NCBI RefSeq assembly: GCF_008728515.1
Contig: NC_044996.1
Span: forward strand, 102,555,287-102,619,286
Length of the DNA stretch: 64,000 nt
Direction: 5' to 3'
DNA from: Papio anubis
Lineage: Eukaryota; Chordata; Mammalia; Primates; Cercopithecidae
Positions 45,870-56,890 of this stretch are shown one piece after another; position 1 is the stretch's first letter, and the number at the start of each line of letters is the position of its first letter. The notes below the pieces were generated by a model. The model ran no database searches, was not told where the DNA came from, and saw only the letters and a list, made by a program, of their open reading frames with translations. The position numbers and the translations under genes are program-made.

Positions 45870-45965
45870 CTCACATGGCTGTTGTAAAAATAGAATAAGC
45901 TAAGACATGAGATAAGGCACAATGCCCAGCATATAGTCAAGACTCAATAAAAGTACCTACACTCC
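45870..45965 (+). mobile_element. MIR 3' part
   Basis: CCTCACATGGCTGTTGTAAA, AGGCACAATGCCCAGCATAT and ACTCAATAAAAGTACCTAC give the 3' half of a MIR. Confidence 0.7.
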
Positions 45966-48242
45966 AATGTGGCCCAGTTTTCATCAGGTATTGTCGCTGG
46001 TGAACATGATCCTCCTGTATTGTTAAGACTGCTCTTTAGGGTCAAGGGAAGAAAGAAAGGTCATTTTTACTGCTTCACGTTCAGAATTTCATAAAGTTTG
46101 AAAATGGCCCTGATCTATCTTGGTTCCATTTTCTCCAGAGAGCCATTTGCATATCCTGAAGGAAATTGCAGTCTCAGGTAGAAAGCAATTAAGTCTGAGC
46201 CTATTAACTTTCTCTCTGTCGGTCTAGCCCAAACAGCCCCATTTGTTACCATCACTGCTCTCTCACACAGGAGGAGCCAGGTGCTGGGGAGACAGCATGG
46301 GAATAAGGGAGTCCCAGGGCAACTTCAGTAAAGTCCAAAGCAGTGCTCATCACAATCATCTCGATATTCCTTGGAGGAAAGCTTTCCAGATGTATGAGGA
46401 GAAGAAAAAGCCTGCCTAGTTAGAGCCTTACATAATCTCAGTGCAGAAACCAGCTGGGTCCTAGCAATGGCAATGTAGTCGTCTCACTTAAGGCCTGTGC
46501 ACTTATCAGAGGCTACATTATTAATGATCTGAGAAAGAGGGCAAATTGTAATTTGGAGGAGGTAAGCAGAGAAGAAACAACAGCCGTCTGGATCAAAGAA
46601 GCAAAACATTCAACACAAACTATGACTTTCCTACCAGAAATACCTTATTTACAACAGGGGGTTTGGGCTTTTAGGGAGCTGAGCTGGAGTGCATGTTTTC
46701 TGTGGTGGCTTGTTTTATAGCACAGGTTGAGCTCTGGAGAGAAGCTGTTATGGAGCTAAGTCTTCTTCTATATCCTTAATGATTGTAAAGTGTCTGGATT
46801 TACTGCATGAAAAATGCAGGTTATAAAAGCAGAGTGGTGCATGCTGTATAAAAACTGCTATTTGTTTCTCTTTAATAGAATATAGTCAAATCTTGGCAAT
46901 ATTCAGTCAAAAGTCGCAGTTGGAGAGCAATAATAAATAAAATACTCCCTAATAAAGCAGTTAAACAGGAGATATCCAATCATTAAGGTTTTCCTTAAGT
47001 ACACTACAGGATTACTACGCAGAGCAAACCAAGCATACCAAACCCCATGTAAATTATAATCCTCAGAGATTCGGGCGCTCCCTCATTGATGTGAATAATT
47101 CTGACAACCTTGCACAAAGTAATGGTTAAGACATCAAAACAAAACGCAGCATTAAGGAGACATGAAGGCCCTACCCTAATAGACCTACTTTTGCTTATGC
47201 TGAAGGAATGATTCCTTATGTACATGAATCCATGAAGTAGCCATCTTTTTTTTCTGCCTCTTGAATGAACATCCGTGATTGCCTACATTCTTAAAACTCA
47301 GGAAAATTTTGGGAAATATTGTTAATTAGTAGCTACCAAAGCTATCTGCAACAGACTATAAGATATATATTGATAAGCTTTCGCCAATTCATTGTAGCCA
47401 ATAAATACGATTTCTCCTTGCAGTTCCATTTTCTGAAGTGTGCATTCTGTTTCTATAGCAACTTTCATTTTGTTAACCTGTTACTCACATTAAAAGTCTG
47501 TTATTTTTAGCATAACATTTCCAAAAGTCTTTGACAAAGAAACATGGGAAAAGATTGCAGCTTGAAGATGAATGTGATGTTCAGTACGAATTCTAATATG
47601 TATCATATTTGGTCAGCACATCATCTATGGTGAGATTGCAGACATATAGATTGGTTAAATTGTGAATGTTCATGGGCTTTGCAGAAAAAAATACCATATC
47701 ACATATCTTTTTTTTTTTTTTTTTTTTTTTTTGGAGCAAGGTAAAGTGTAAATAAATAAGAATATCGAAATGGATTTATCTTTTTAAACAGATTTTATTG
47801 CTGGGGATTTTTGTGTGTGTGGCAGAGCCAATGTTTTTGCCGTTGGGTCGCAGTTTTAAAGACACTGCCGTCATATTAGAACATGTGGGATTAATGGAAT
47901 AAATTGTAGCTACAAAAAAGTTATGTAACAAGAAACTGAATTGTGGGGGAGAAAGCAGTTCTGTAAATATCTGACACTCAAAATGAATTGTGCCTCTTCT
48001 TTTTCTAAAATATTGTCTTATCTTTCTATTCCCTGTCAAAAGTGAAGTCCAGTGTAGCTTGATATAACATGACTGGGAATGAACAACTTATGAACACTCT
48101 GCCTCCTGATTTCCCCCTTTGGATTTGGGTGGGGAGAACATTGCTCTTTGTTTACTAGAAGTGATCCTGGAAATTAAACTTGACATGAAATCTAGGTGGG
48201 GACAATTATTTTCTAATGTTCTAGCTAGTATTCTCTAATGAT
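45966..48242. other. Repeat-poor unique DNA, possible regulatory content
   Basis: About 2.3 kb without a recognised mobile element, broken only by a run of 25 T at 47708-47732. It includes an octamer-type word ATTTGCAT at 46146-46153 and two TATAAAA words near 46823 and 46847. Such words occur often by chance; conservation was not testable here. Confidence 0.4.
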
Positions 48243-48480
48243 TAGAAAGGCAGTGGAGTAGAGTTAGGAAGAGCCTGACTTCTGGAACCAGACTGCCTGG
48301 GTTTAAATCCCAGACTCATTATTTAGTAACTGTGTGACCTTTGGCAATTTACTTATCTAAGCCACACTTCAGTTTTCTCATTTGTAAAACACGGACGATA
48401 ATAGTACCCACCATAGAGCTGTTATGAGAGTGAAATAATTTATATATGTAAAATGTTTAAAAGAGTACCTTACATATAGC
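48243..48480 (+). mobile_element. MIR, nearly complete
   Basis: CAGACTGCCTGGGTTTAAAT, AACTGTGTGACCTTTGGCAA, TCAGTTTTCTCATTTGTAAA and ATAATAGTACCCACCATAGA give almost the full MIR. The B-box-like region of its tRNA-derived head is around 48298-48310. Confidence 0.9.
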
Positions 48481-48785
48481 CACATTTATCAATTTATCTC
48501 TTTTTTATCTTTTAACTCATTTTTTTTTGTTCCTTATCCTCAGTCAGCATAGCTTTCCTTTACTGCCTTAAATAGGAAATATAAGCATATACACATGCAC
48601 ACACACAGTTATTCATCCTTTTTTTGTCTGGCTGATACAGCAGAGTGCAAACTAATATGTATTGTGGAAATACATATTTCCCCCAAGATTGCATCCTGTA
48701 TGAGCTCATAGCTCTCAGCACCTCCCTAACACACATAAACTCAAGGTGATAGGTCCTAATGGGCATTGAACATGTCTCCTCTTGC
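48481..48785. other. Unassigned DNA
   Basis: AT-rich; no recognised element. Confidence 0.35.
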
Positions 48786-49157
48786 CCAGGTTTATTGAGG
48801 TATAACTTATTTATAATAAAATATACCATTTTAGTGTACAGTTCTGTACATCTTGGCAAGTGCATATAGTAATGACTGCCATGTTAAAATATACATTTCC
48901 ATTACTTCCCAAATTCCCTCATACCCCTTTATAGTCCTCATTCCTCCTTCCACCAGCCCCCACACCCTGAAAACTATAGATTTATTTTCTGCTTCTATAG
49001 TTCTTCCTTTTCCGGAGTGCCATATAAATGGAACCATACTGTATGTAATCTTTTAAGTCTGGCTTCTTTCACATATAACAACACATTTGAGATTTATCCA
49101 TGTTGTATCAGTAGTTCATTGTTTTTATTGGTGAATAGTATTCCATTGTATGAACAT
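48786..49157 (-). mobile_element. Old L1M 3' UTR fragment
   Basis: GTTTATTGAGGTATAACTTA, CCATTTTAGTGTACAGTTCT, ATAAATGGAACCATACTGTA, GGCTTCTTTCACATATAAC and GTGAATAGTATTCCATTGTA are the familiar L1M 3' UTR in reverse. Confidence 0.88.
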
Positions 49158-50916
49158 GCCAGTTTTAGAATTCAGTTTTAAGCTCTTCCCAAAGGTACAG
49201 TGGGTCTTTTGCCTGCTCCAAGAATATATAATATCTAAACAAGAAGAAGATCATACAAAGTATTTCAAAAATAAGAGATATCTGATGTTACCTGACATAA
49301 TGGAGACTCCTAGGAGTTTGAGTCATTAAAACCTATTAAACTGTTGCTTGATATGGTTTGTGGAATCTTCTGTCTATGGTTCTGATTGGGAGGGGATAGA
49401 AGGGAGGGTCAAAAAAGTAATTTCAGACACAACTCCTATTTCTGGGAAGATTGATAATTAGTAGAGAAAAACAAATGCAATAAAGTACAAAAGGTGGACA
49501 AATACATCTTAATCAGACAGAGTTATAGGCATACAAACTATAGCTTTGTCCTCCCCATCAATTCCCCACAGAAGAAACATGAAGTGTATGGAATGCGTTA
49601 AGTGAATAAATTAGATGACCCCAATTTGAGGGGTCCTAGAGGCAAAGCTTGCCTTACTCGTACTTGCTTGCCTCTTCTCCTTTTGGCTAATGGTACATGA
49701 TCATTGGTAGGTGCTTGCAAAATATCTATTTAATGAATGAGAAATTTACTCTTGGAAGAAATGCTAACATCCAGGATGTTGTGAATTCAGCCCATGGTCT
49801 CCTAAAACTCACATCTTTTCATGGCTGATCTGGGCACAGATACAAAAATTTCCGGTAGTGCTCTTTCCACACTGCCTTCCTAAGACTTCCCAACCTGATC
49901 ATAATTCCTCTCAACAAAGTGGTCAAAGACTAAAGACTTGATTTTCTCTGTTGCTAATGAAGGAGAAGTTGGCGAGGAAACATTTTTAACGCTGCTTTCC
50001 AGTGATTCACCCCAAGTATTTGAAGATCTATATCAGCCTGTCTTCTGAGGAACACTTTTCCCATTACTAATTTTCAGTTGTCTATTTTTGAAAGCAAGAC
50101 TGAATATTATCAGTCATTTGACCCTAAAGTCATAGTCTCATAAAAGTCAACCTTCTTCCCATTTGGACGCTTTCCACTACTGTCAAAATATTCTTGCTAT
50201 AAATAATAAGAGTAAGTGTATGAAGAAAAATTGCTTGATAATCTCTGTCTGAGTAAAGGCTAATTACTCCCATGAGCAAGACTAGAATTTTAAGTGTAAA
50301 ATTTTGATACCCGTTAAATTTTTCTGAGCTCAATTTCCATGACTAGTATGTGCACACTCAGATTTACTATTATAAATTACAGCATGTGCAGAAAGATTTC
50401 TAGTTCAAGTCACCTGTAAAGGGGCTACTTACCTTCTATGCTCATTCCGCTCATCTGTGCTATAGTTATTAATATCTGGACCCACCAAGTTCAAGTACTT
50501 ACCTATGGACAGATCTGTAGGGGATTAAAACTCCAAAAATAACAAAAATTGAGAAAAAGTGAATGTATACCAAGGGGAAATGAATATATACAGTTAACAT
50601 TAACATAATCATACACAACAAACTATAAATACTGGCATTTAAGTAAAAAATTCTTTCTTCCTACTTTGTTCCAAAATGGATTTACCATGTTAGTCATAGA
50701 GGATGGAAAGATATTTGGCTAGAATTCTGAATCTCTAAATCCTCAGCCAAGCTGCTGATGTCATGAGAGGCAGAATTGATGAAAGGATGCTCCAGTCAAA
50801 TGTGGGAGCTTTGGTTCCTTCTGATCTAGATTGAAACAAAGGTTATGCTTTGTGCTTCTATATGAAGACATTTTAGAGGTGACTGGGTGATCTCCAGGGC
50901 CCCTCATCCCCAGGTA
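49158..50916. other. Unassigned DNA
   Basis: About 1.75 kb with no element or gene recognised. Confidence 0.4.
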
Positions 50917-50930
50917 CAATTGCTATTCTT

Positions 50931-51223
50931 TTTTTTTTGAGACAGGGTCTCACTCTGTCACCCAGGCTGGAATGCAGTGGTGTGATCACAGCTTACTGCA
51001 GGCTTAACCTCCTGGGCTCCAGCTATTTTCTTGCCTTGGCCTCCCAGGTAGCTAGGACTACAGGTGTGTGCCACCATGCCATACTATTTTTTTAAAATTT
51101 TTTTGTAGAGACAGGGTCTCACTGTGTTTCCCAGGTGAGTCTTGAACTCTTGGGCTTAAGTGATCCTCCCACCTCAGCCTCCAAAATGGCTGGAATTACA
51201 GGCATGAGCCACTGTACTTGGCC
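50931..51223 (-). mobile_element. AluJ-like copy
   Basis: GAGACAGGGTCTCACTCTGT, GGCTGGAATGCAGTGGTGTG, TTGTAGAGACAGGGTCTCAC and CAGGCATGAGCCACTGTAC in reverse orientation. CAATTGCTATTCTT (50917-50930) and CAATTGCTAATCTT (51224-51237) form a 14-bp duplication with one mismatch. Confidence 0.92.
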
Positions 51224-51237
51224 CAATTGCTAATCTT

Positions 51238-52421
51238 GAGCTTTAGCATATTTCGTTTGACTGTGAGTAGAGAGTTAAGGAAGCATTAAATCAAGGCAAA
51301 GCATACCAAGATAAGTACCTATTCCCTCCAGAGACAAGAGCAGATCTATCCTGTGCTGACTGCTCATACAGTTGAGGAAGAAACTATTCCGAGAGAGAGC
51401 ATTCAAAAGAGAGCTAAAACCCAACATCAAAGAAAGAATGACTAGGAACGTCTTCAAACCAAGATGCAATAACAGGGACAGGATCTACCTTCCCATCTGA
51501 AACAGTGGGACAAAATATATGAAACAATGGTCATTAAGTCATTGGACATCAGGCTATGAAGGATATAATTCCTGATAAATGAGAAGCTAACAGAATTAGC
51601 CCTACTATTGCCCAATGTACTGCATTGAGAGAGTTTCCAGGCCACTGTGGCAAACTCAAATAGAATGTGTCAAACTCCCTGGGTTGAAGAGACATTGCTA
51701 AGAGGCCTAGGAGAGCAACACATCTGGAGTTAACAAAAGAGAGCAATAACAAGAGAGCTGCACAGGCAGAAATTACGGAGATTTACAGAAAATCCACCTC
51801 AAGCATTCAGCAGACCACCAAACAGCACATGCACTTAAGAAAACTACCCAAGGCCAATGAAAGGACCCCCCAAAAAGTTTTAGAGAAAAGAATACTTGGT
51901 ACTAAGACAACTCCAATAATAGTGCTGTTTTAATTGGCCAGACTGGTAATTTTCATAATTCATGGAGTGTTGAGTAATGAGAAGGGCCTTGCTTCAGTAG
52001 TAGAGATTAGACCTAGATTAAATGCTGCTCTATTCCTGACAAACATCTTAAAAGCAAGACCCCAAAAGATCAAACTGTTTCCAGGTAAATTAACTTTATC
52101 CCAGAGCAAGCTGAAGAATATTTATAAGAATACAAAAACTGGCCGGGCGCGGTGGCTCAAGCCTGTAATCCCAGCACTTTGGGAGGCCGAGACGGGCGGA
52201 TCACGAGGTCAGGAGATCAAGACCATCCTGGCTAACACGGTGAAACCCCGTCTCTATTAAGAAATACAAAAAACTAGCCGGGCGAGGTGGCGGGCACCTG
52301 TAGTCCCAGCTACTCGGGAGGCTGAGGCCGGAGAATGGCGTGAACCCGGGAGGCGGAGCTTGCAGTGAGCTGAGATCCGGCCACTGCACTCCAGCCTGGG
52401 CGACAGAGCGAGACTCCGTCT

Positions 52422-52470
<49 letters not shown>

Positions 52471-54115
52471 AGCACTCAAGAAGGAAAAATTCACAATTCC
52501 TGATGTCCTATTAAAGATTACCAGGCAACCAAAACACACCCAGAACTGACACACATATTTGAACTAGAAGACAGCAATATTAAAATGGTTAATATAACTC
52601 TATTCCCTATGTTCGAAAAGCTAGAGGAAAGATTGAACATGTTAAGTAGAAACATTAAAGAGTTTTTTAAAAGATCCAAAGCAAAATTATAGAGATGAAA
52701 ACAATAAGGTTTGAGATGAAAAATATACTGGATGGGATGAATGATAGATAAGACATTAAAGAACATATAATTAATAAACTTAAAAATACAGCAATGGAAG
52801 CTATCTGTAATAAAACACAGAGAGAATGTAAGAATGAAAAAAAATGAACAGATCATCAGATCATCAATGAAACGTAGGACAACTTCACACATCTAACTTA
52901 CATGTAATTGGCATGCATAAAGGAAAGAAAAGATAAAAGGAGACAGAAGAAATATTTGAAGAAATTATGGCCCCAATTCTTCGAAATGTAATAAAACTAA
53001 AATTTACCTTAATTTTACTTTTACATGTATTAAGTAAATGTGTGATAACAAAAGAACAAAGCCCAGAAGGGGAGACATGAAAGTATACTCTTTAAGGTTA
53101 TTATACTTCATGTGAAGTGGCATAATATCAAATGAAGTCAGACTGGGAAAAATTAAAAATGTATACTATAAACCCTAAAATAACCACTAAAAGAGCAAAA
53201 CAAAAGGTTATAGCTAATAAGCCAACAAAGTAATGGAAATGAAATTATAAAAATAATTACTCTAAAAGAAGGCAGACAGAAGAAAAGAGGAACAAAGAAA
53301 AAAATGAGATAAATAAAAAAGAAACAGCAAATGGTAGGCGTAAGCTTAAAAACACTTATAATCACATTAAATGGAAATGGTCCAAACATTCCAGTTAAAA
53401 GGCAGAAACTGTCAGATTAGAATAAAAAAAGTTCCATTGTATGCTGCCTGTAAGAAACACGCTTAAATATAAATGCACAAATAGGTTAAAAGTAAAATAA
53501 TGGGAAAAGATATATCATTCTAACACTACTGAAAAAAAAAGCTGGAGTGACTATATTAATAATTACTCAAAGGAAGTGAAAAAATACACCCAAACAAAGA
53601 TTTACATACAAATGTTCATAGAAACTTCATCTGTAATAGCCAAAAACTGAAAACAACCCGAATGACCATTAACAAGTGAATGGATAAACAAATTGGGGCA
53701 TATTCATGTAATGAAATATCATTTAGCAATATAAATAAATGAATTATTGATACACACAACAGTATGGATTAATTTCAACATACTTATGCTAAGTATTAAC
53801 AAAAGGCACCAGACCAAGAAGGAGTACATATAGTATAATTTCATTTTTATAGAATTCTAGAAAATGTAATGTTTATAGTGACAGAAACATATCAGTGTGT
53901 GTCTGGGGATAACAGTGGGGACTGGAAAATATGAGAGGAAGATTAGCAAGTAGCAAGTAGCTAATTAGCAATTAGCAGGTAGCAAGAAGAGACTCTTGGA
54001 GGTAATGGATATGATGGTTATCTTGATTTTGGTGATGGTTCTGTGGATAACACATATGTCAAAACTTACTCAGTCCTCAAGATTAAGTGGTGTATCCTGC
54101 TCTGACCCATTCCAA
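51238..54115 (+). mobile_element. Internally deleted L1M
   Basis: A plus-strand L1M assembled from 5' UTR (51260-52140: ACAAGAGCAGATCTATCCTG, AAGAATACTTGGTACTAAGA, TTAAATGCTGCTCTATTCCT), ORF1 start region (52468-52980), early ORF2 (about 53140-53560: TAGCTAATAAGCCAACAAAG, AAAGCTGGAGTGACTATATT), then a jump straight to the 3' UTR (53565-54115: AATGGATAAACAAATTGGGG, GTGATGGTTCTGTGGATAAC). Most of ORF2 is missing, giving a HAL1-like layout. An AluYRa splits the end of the 5' UTR. A short TTAGCAA/TAGCAAG tandem lies at 53942-53987. Family tentative (L1MC to L1ME). Confidence 0.8.
52141..52467 (+). mobile_element. AluYRa-type Alu without visible target duplication
   Basis: A near-consensus full-length Alu with GGCTCAAGCC, GGGCGAGGTGGCGGG and GATCCGGCCACTGCACTCC, the cercopithecid AluYRa marks, and an uninterrupted poly(A) of 46 (52422-52467). 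The left flank ends TACAAAAACT and the right flank begins TCCAGCACTC; these adjoin in the host L1M (normally AAAACCTCCAGCACTC), and no duplicated bases are seen. The long pure tail implies a very recent insertion. Confidence 0.95.
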
Positions 54116-54171
54116 CACTCTTCATTCCTGAGGATAAATTTATGCGGAGGGAGGGAGGCAGAAAATAGCCT

Positions 54172-54177
<6 letters not shown>

Positions 54178-54220
<43 letters not shown>
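54178..54220. repeat. (CA)n microsatellite
   Basis: About 21 uninterrupted CA units, likely to be polymorphic. Confidence 0.97.
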
Positions 54221-54221
<1 letters not shown>

Positions 54222-56384
54222 CAAAAAACAAGTGAGAAAATGAGTAAAATGGGAAAATGTACGTTAAAAAAAAGTAAGTTGGAAGCCAGATGTGAGGTTA
54301 GGAAACAAAATGCTTAGTGTAAAGACCTGTGTACTCACAAGATAGGAGGCATAAATTTCTAAGTTCTCCAGTGATTAACACAAAGAAGGAAGAAAGTTAT
54401 TCAAGATGGTCAGAAAATAAAAACCAAAAAAAGGGCTCAGGGGTAGTATAGCAGAGGCCAGACAGGAATTTCTTCCATGCGATCACAGAAAGAAGAGATA
54501 TCTAATGCAATAAAAATATCCAAACAGCTTCAGCAACATTGTACAATAAATACAACTACTTTCGTTGATTTTTTCTTGAAGTGTTCTTCAATATTGTTCA
54601 ATAACATAAAGTCAAAGTGTGATTCAATAAAAACAGGATGTGGGGGAGAGAGATGGGCAAAAACAACACAGTCCAGGTGTGTATGTCTCTCTGATGGTCT
54701 AGGTTAATCCAAGGATAATTTTAGAGCCTCTGGAGAAATGAAGTTTTACATGTGTCTTGGCTGTCCTTCACTTATAGAATGAGGGTTTTGTTGATATTAA
54801 TTGAGAGCGAATTCAAGGTTATACTCCCTGAATGTATCTAAAGTACATATATACTCTGTTGCTAGTAAAATGAACATTTCAAAGTTAAAAAAAAATAAAA
54901 TGTAGAAGTTGGGCAGTCAAAGGAACACAAATGTTCAGCTGCTCATAGAGGTAGCCAAGAAACTATAAGCAGAGAAGGCCCTGGATTTTCTAAAAAGTAA
55001 CTTGGGATCCTCTCTTCAATATGAATTTATAGGTGAATAGAACTCAAGATTCATTGCACAGAACTTGCATGCAGGAATTTTAGCCTAAAAATCTTCAAAG
55101 TTGGTATTACCAAATGCCAACTATGACCATAAGATAGATACAGATGGAGGATAGAGAGATAAGCAGATGAGGCGGCAGGTTTGTAGGTTGATAGCTAGTT
55201 ACATTTGTTGATAGATACAATGCCTAAATTTAAGATAACATCTTAGGAAACCCTCCCAAAAGAATTGACTATTGAATATGACTTTATTTTTCAGCCAGAC
55301 AATATTTACATGTTGCACAGTTGAGATAAGGCATTTCTTCCATCTAGACAGTGGTGAAGTCCCTGATGGAATCTTTCAACTTGGTTCTAAATTATCTTTC
55401 CTTATTATTTCACAAGTTCTATTCATTCTTTCCTATAAGACTCATGTTGGTTTGGCCCCACCTGGGTCCAAGTTTTAGACATGAATTATAGTAAATTCTC
55501 AGATACCATAGGCAACCAATTCTAATAATATTCTGGAAACTCTGCATATTTCTTTTTATTCATTTATTATCCTGAGAATGGTTTAGCTATTTATTTTCGG
55601 GGTTCTTGTCCTTTTGTCCCCTTTCCTGAGCACCTCTTTCTGCCTCAATGCTCAGCCCTAGTACAGTAATGGGTAAGCAGCAGTAGCAGTGCAAACATCT
55701 CTGCTTTTATCAGCAACAGTAATTTCCAGATTGGCCCCAAATCTAAGAACAGATTCTTCAGTTAGATTACAAAGAAAGCTTTAGGCATTTCTTGTGTGAC
55801 CCTCCAGACCTGCAGCAATTTGGGGGCTTTTCCATTCACACCTGTAACTTTTAGAGTTGTGGTATTGTTAGTTCAGGATTCTTAATTGAACTGTCAATCA
55901 ATTTTAAGTGTCAATCTCCTTTTTCAGTGACTTGCTCAGGACTATACAAATGACCTTTCTGTGCCTCTGCACTGAAACCTTGCCCATGCATCTCAACACT
56001 AAGGCCAAAGTGTCCTCCATACCTGCTCCTTGGCAACCCCCTCTCTGTTTTATGTTTGAGAGAGTCTCTCCATTTGCTTGCTAATAAGATGCACCTACAC
56101 TATTAGGTCTCTAAGGCCCCTCCTTAACTACTTCTGACCTGGCCGTCCCCTCTATACCTTGCTACATCCTAGTCTGACTTTTCCTTATAGTCAGAGGTCC
56201 CTATTTGCCCCTCTTATACATAGATCTTCCAATCTTACTGCTACATCATTGCCTAATGGCAGGCAAGTGCATTCACACTGCCTATCATTTACAACTTAAC
56301 CATGCTTGAAATTTTACTGAAAGCCTTATCTCCTCCAAGACTCTTTCTATATTGTTCCAAACATTCTCATTACAATGCTATTCT
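54221..56384. other. Unassigned DNA
   Basis: No mobile element or gene assigned. Part of 55900-56350 is C/T-rich and could be old L2, but I could not align it. Confidence 0.4.
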
Positions 56385-56590
56385 GCACAGATATTCGTGG
56401 AAACAGTACTAATACCAAGCGGGCTGGGTTGCAGCAGTAGGTCTGTGACTGTGTCAGCTGTGTAATCTTGGATAAGTCACTTAGCTTGCTTTGGCCTCTC
56501 TTTGCTCATCACTAAAATGAGGATGATACTACTTAAACTCATTTGATTCACACAATAAGTGTGGGAGGTTCCTAGGAAAGAGCTTTGCAA
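56385..56590 (+). mobile_element. MIR
   Basis: AGCTGTGTAATCTTGGATAA, GTCACTTAGCTTGC and CTCATCACTAAAATGAGGAT in MIR order, diverged. Confidence 0.7.
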
Positions 56591-56715
56591 AAGTTCTACT
56601 CATTCTTTCCTGTGTGACTCACTGATTATGCCATATTGGTCCCCTGTAAATGCGGGTTTCTTTGTATGAGACCCTCATCATTAAGTAGAGTGAATTCTCA
56701 GAATCTGACTGCAAT

Positions 56716-56890
56716 CAATGTGGCCATCAGACCAGTAGCATCAATATTAACTGGAAAGCTGTTAGAAATGTAAATTATCAGGCCCTACCCCAGACCTATT
56801 ACATCAGAAATAGTGGGGTAGGCCCAGTAAACTGTGTTTTAACAAGCTTTCCAAGTGATTTTGATTCACTCTAAAATTTGATTGTCTAAT
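56716..56890 (-). mobile_element. MER5A-like hAT element
   Basis: GCTGTTAGAAATGTAAATTA, CAGGCCCTACCCCAGACCTA, GTTTTAACAAGCTTTCCAAG and TGATTTTGATTCACTCTAAA match MER5A in the orientation opposite to the copy at 31754. Confidence 0.85.

Noticed and set aside
46815..46855. Two TATAAAA words as a gene promoter
   Set aside because: There is no open reading frame, CpG enrichment or splice structure downstream, and such words are frequent in AT-rich DNA.
48298..48310. tRNA-like B box as a tRNA gene
   Set aside because: It belongs to the tRNA-derived head of a MIR; no cloverleaf is present.
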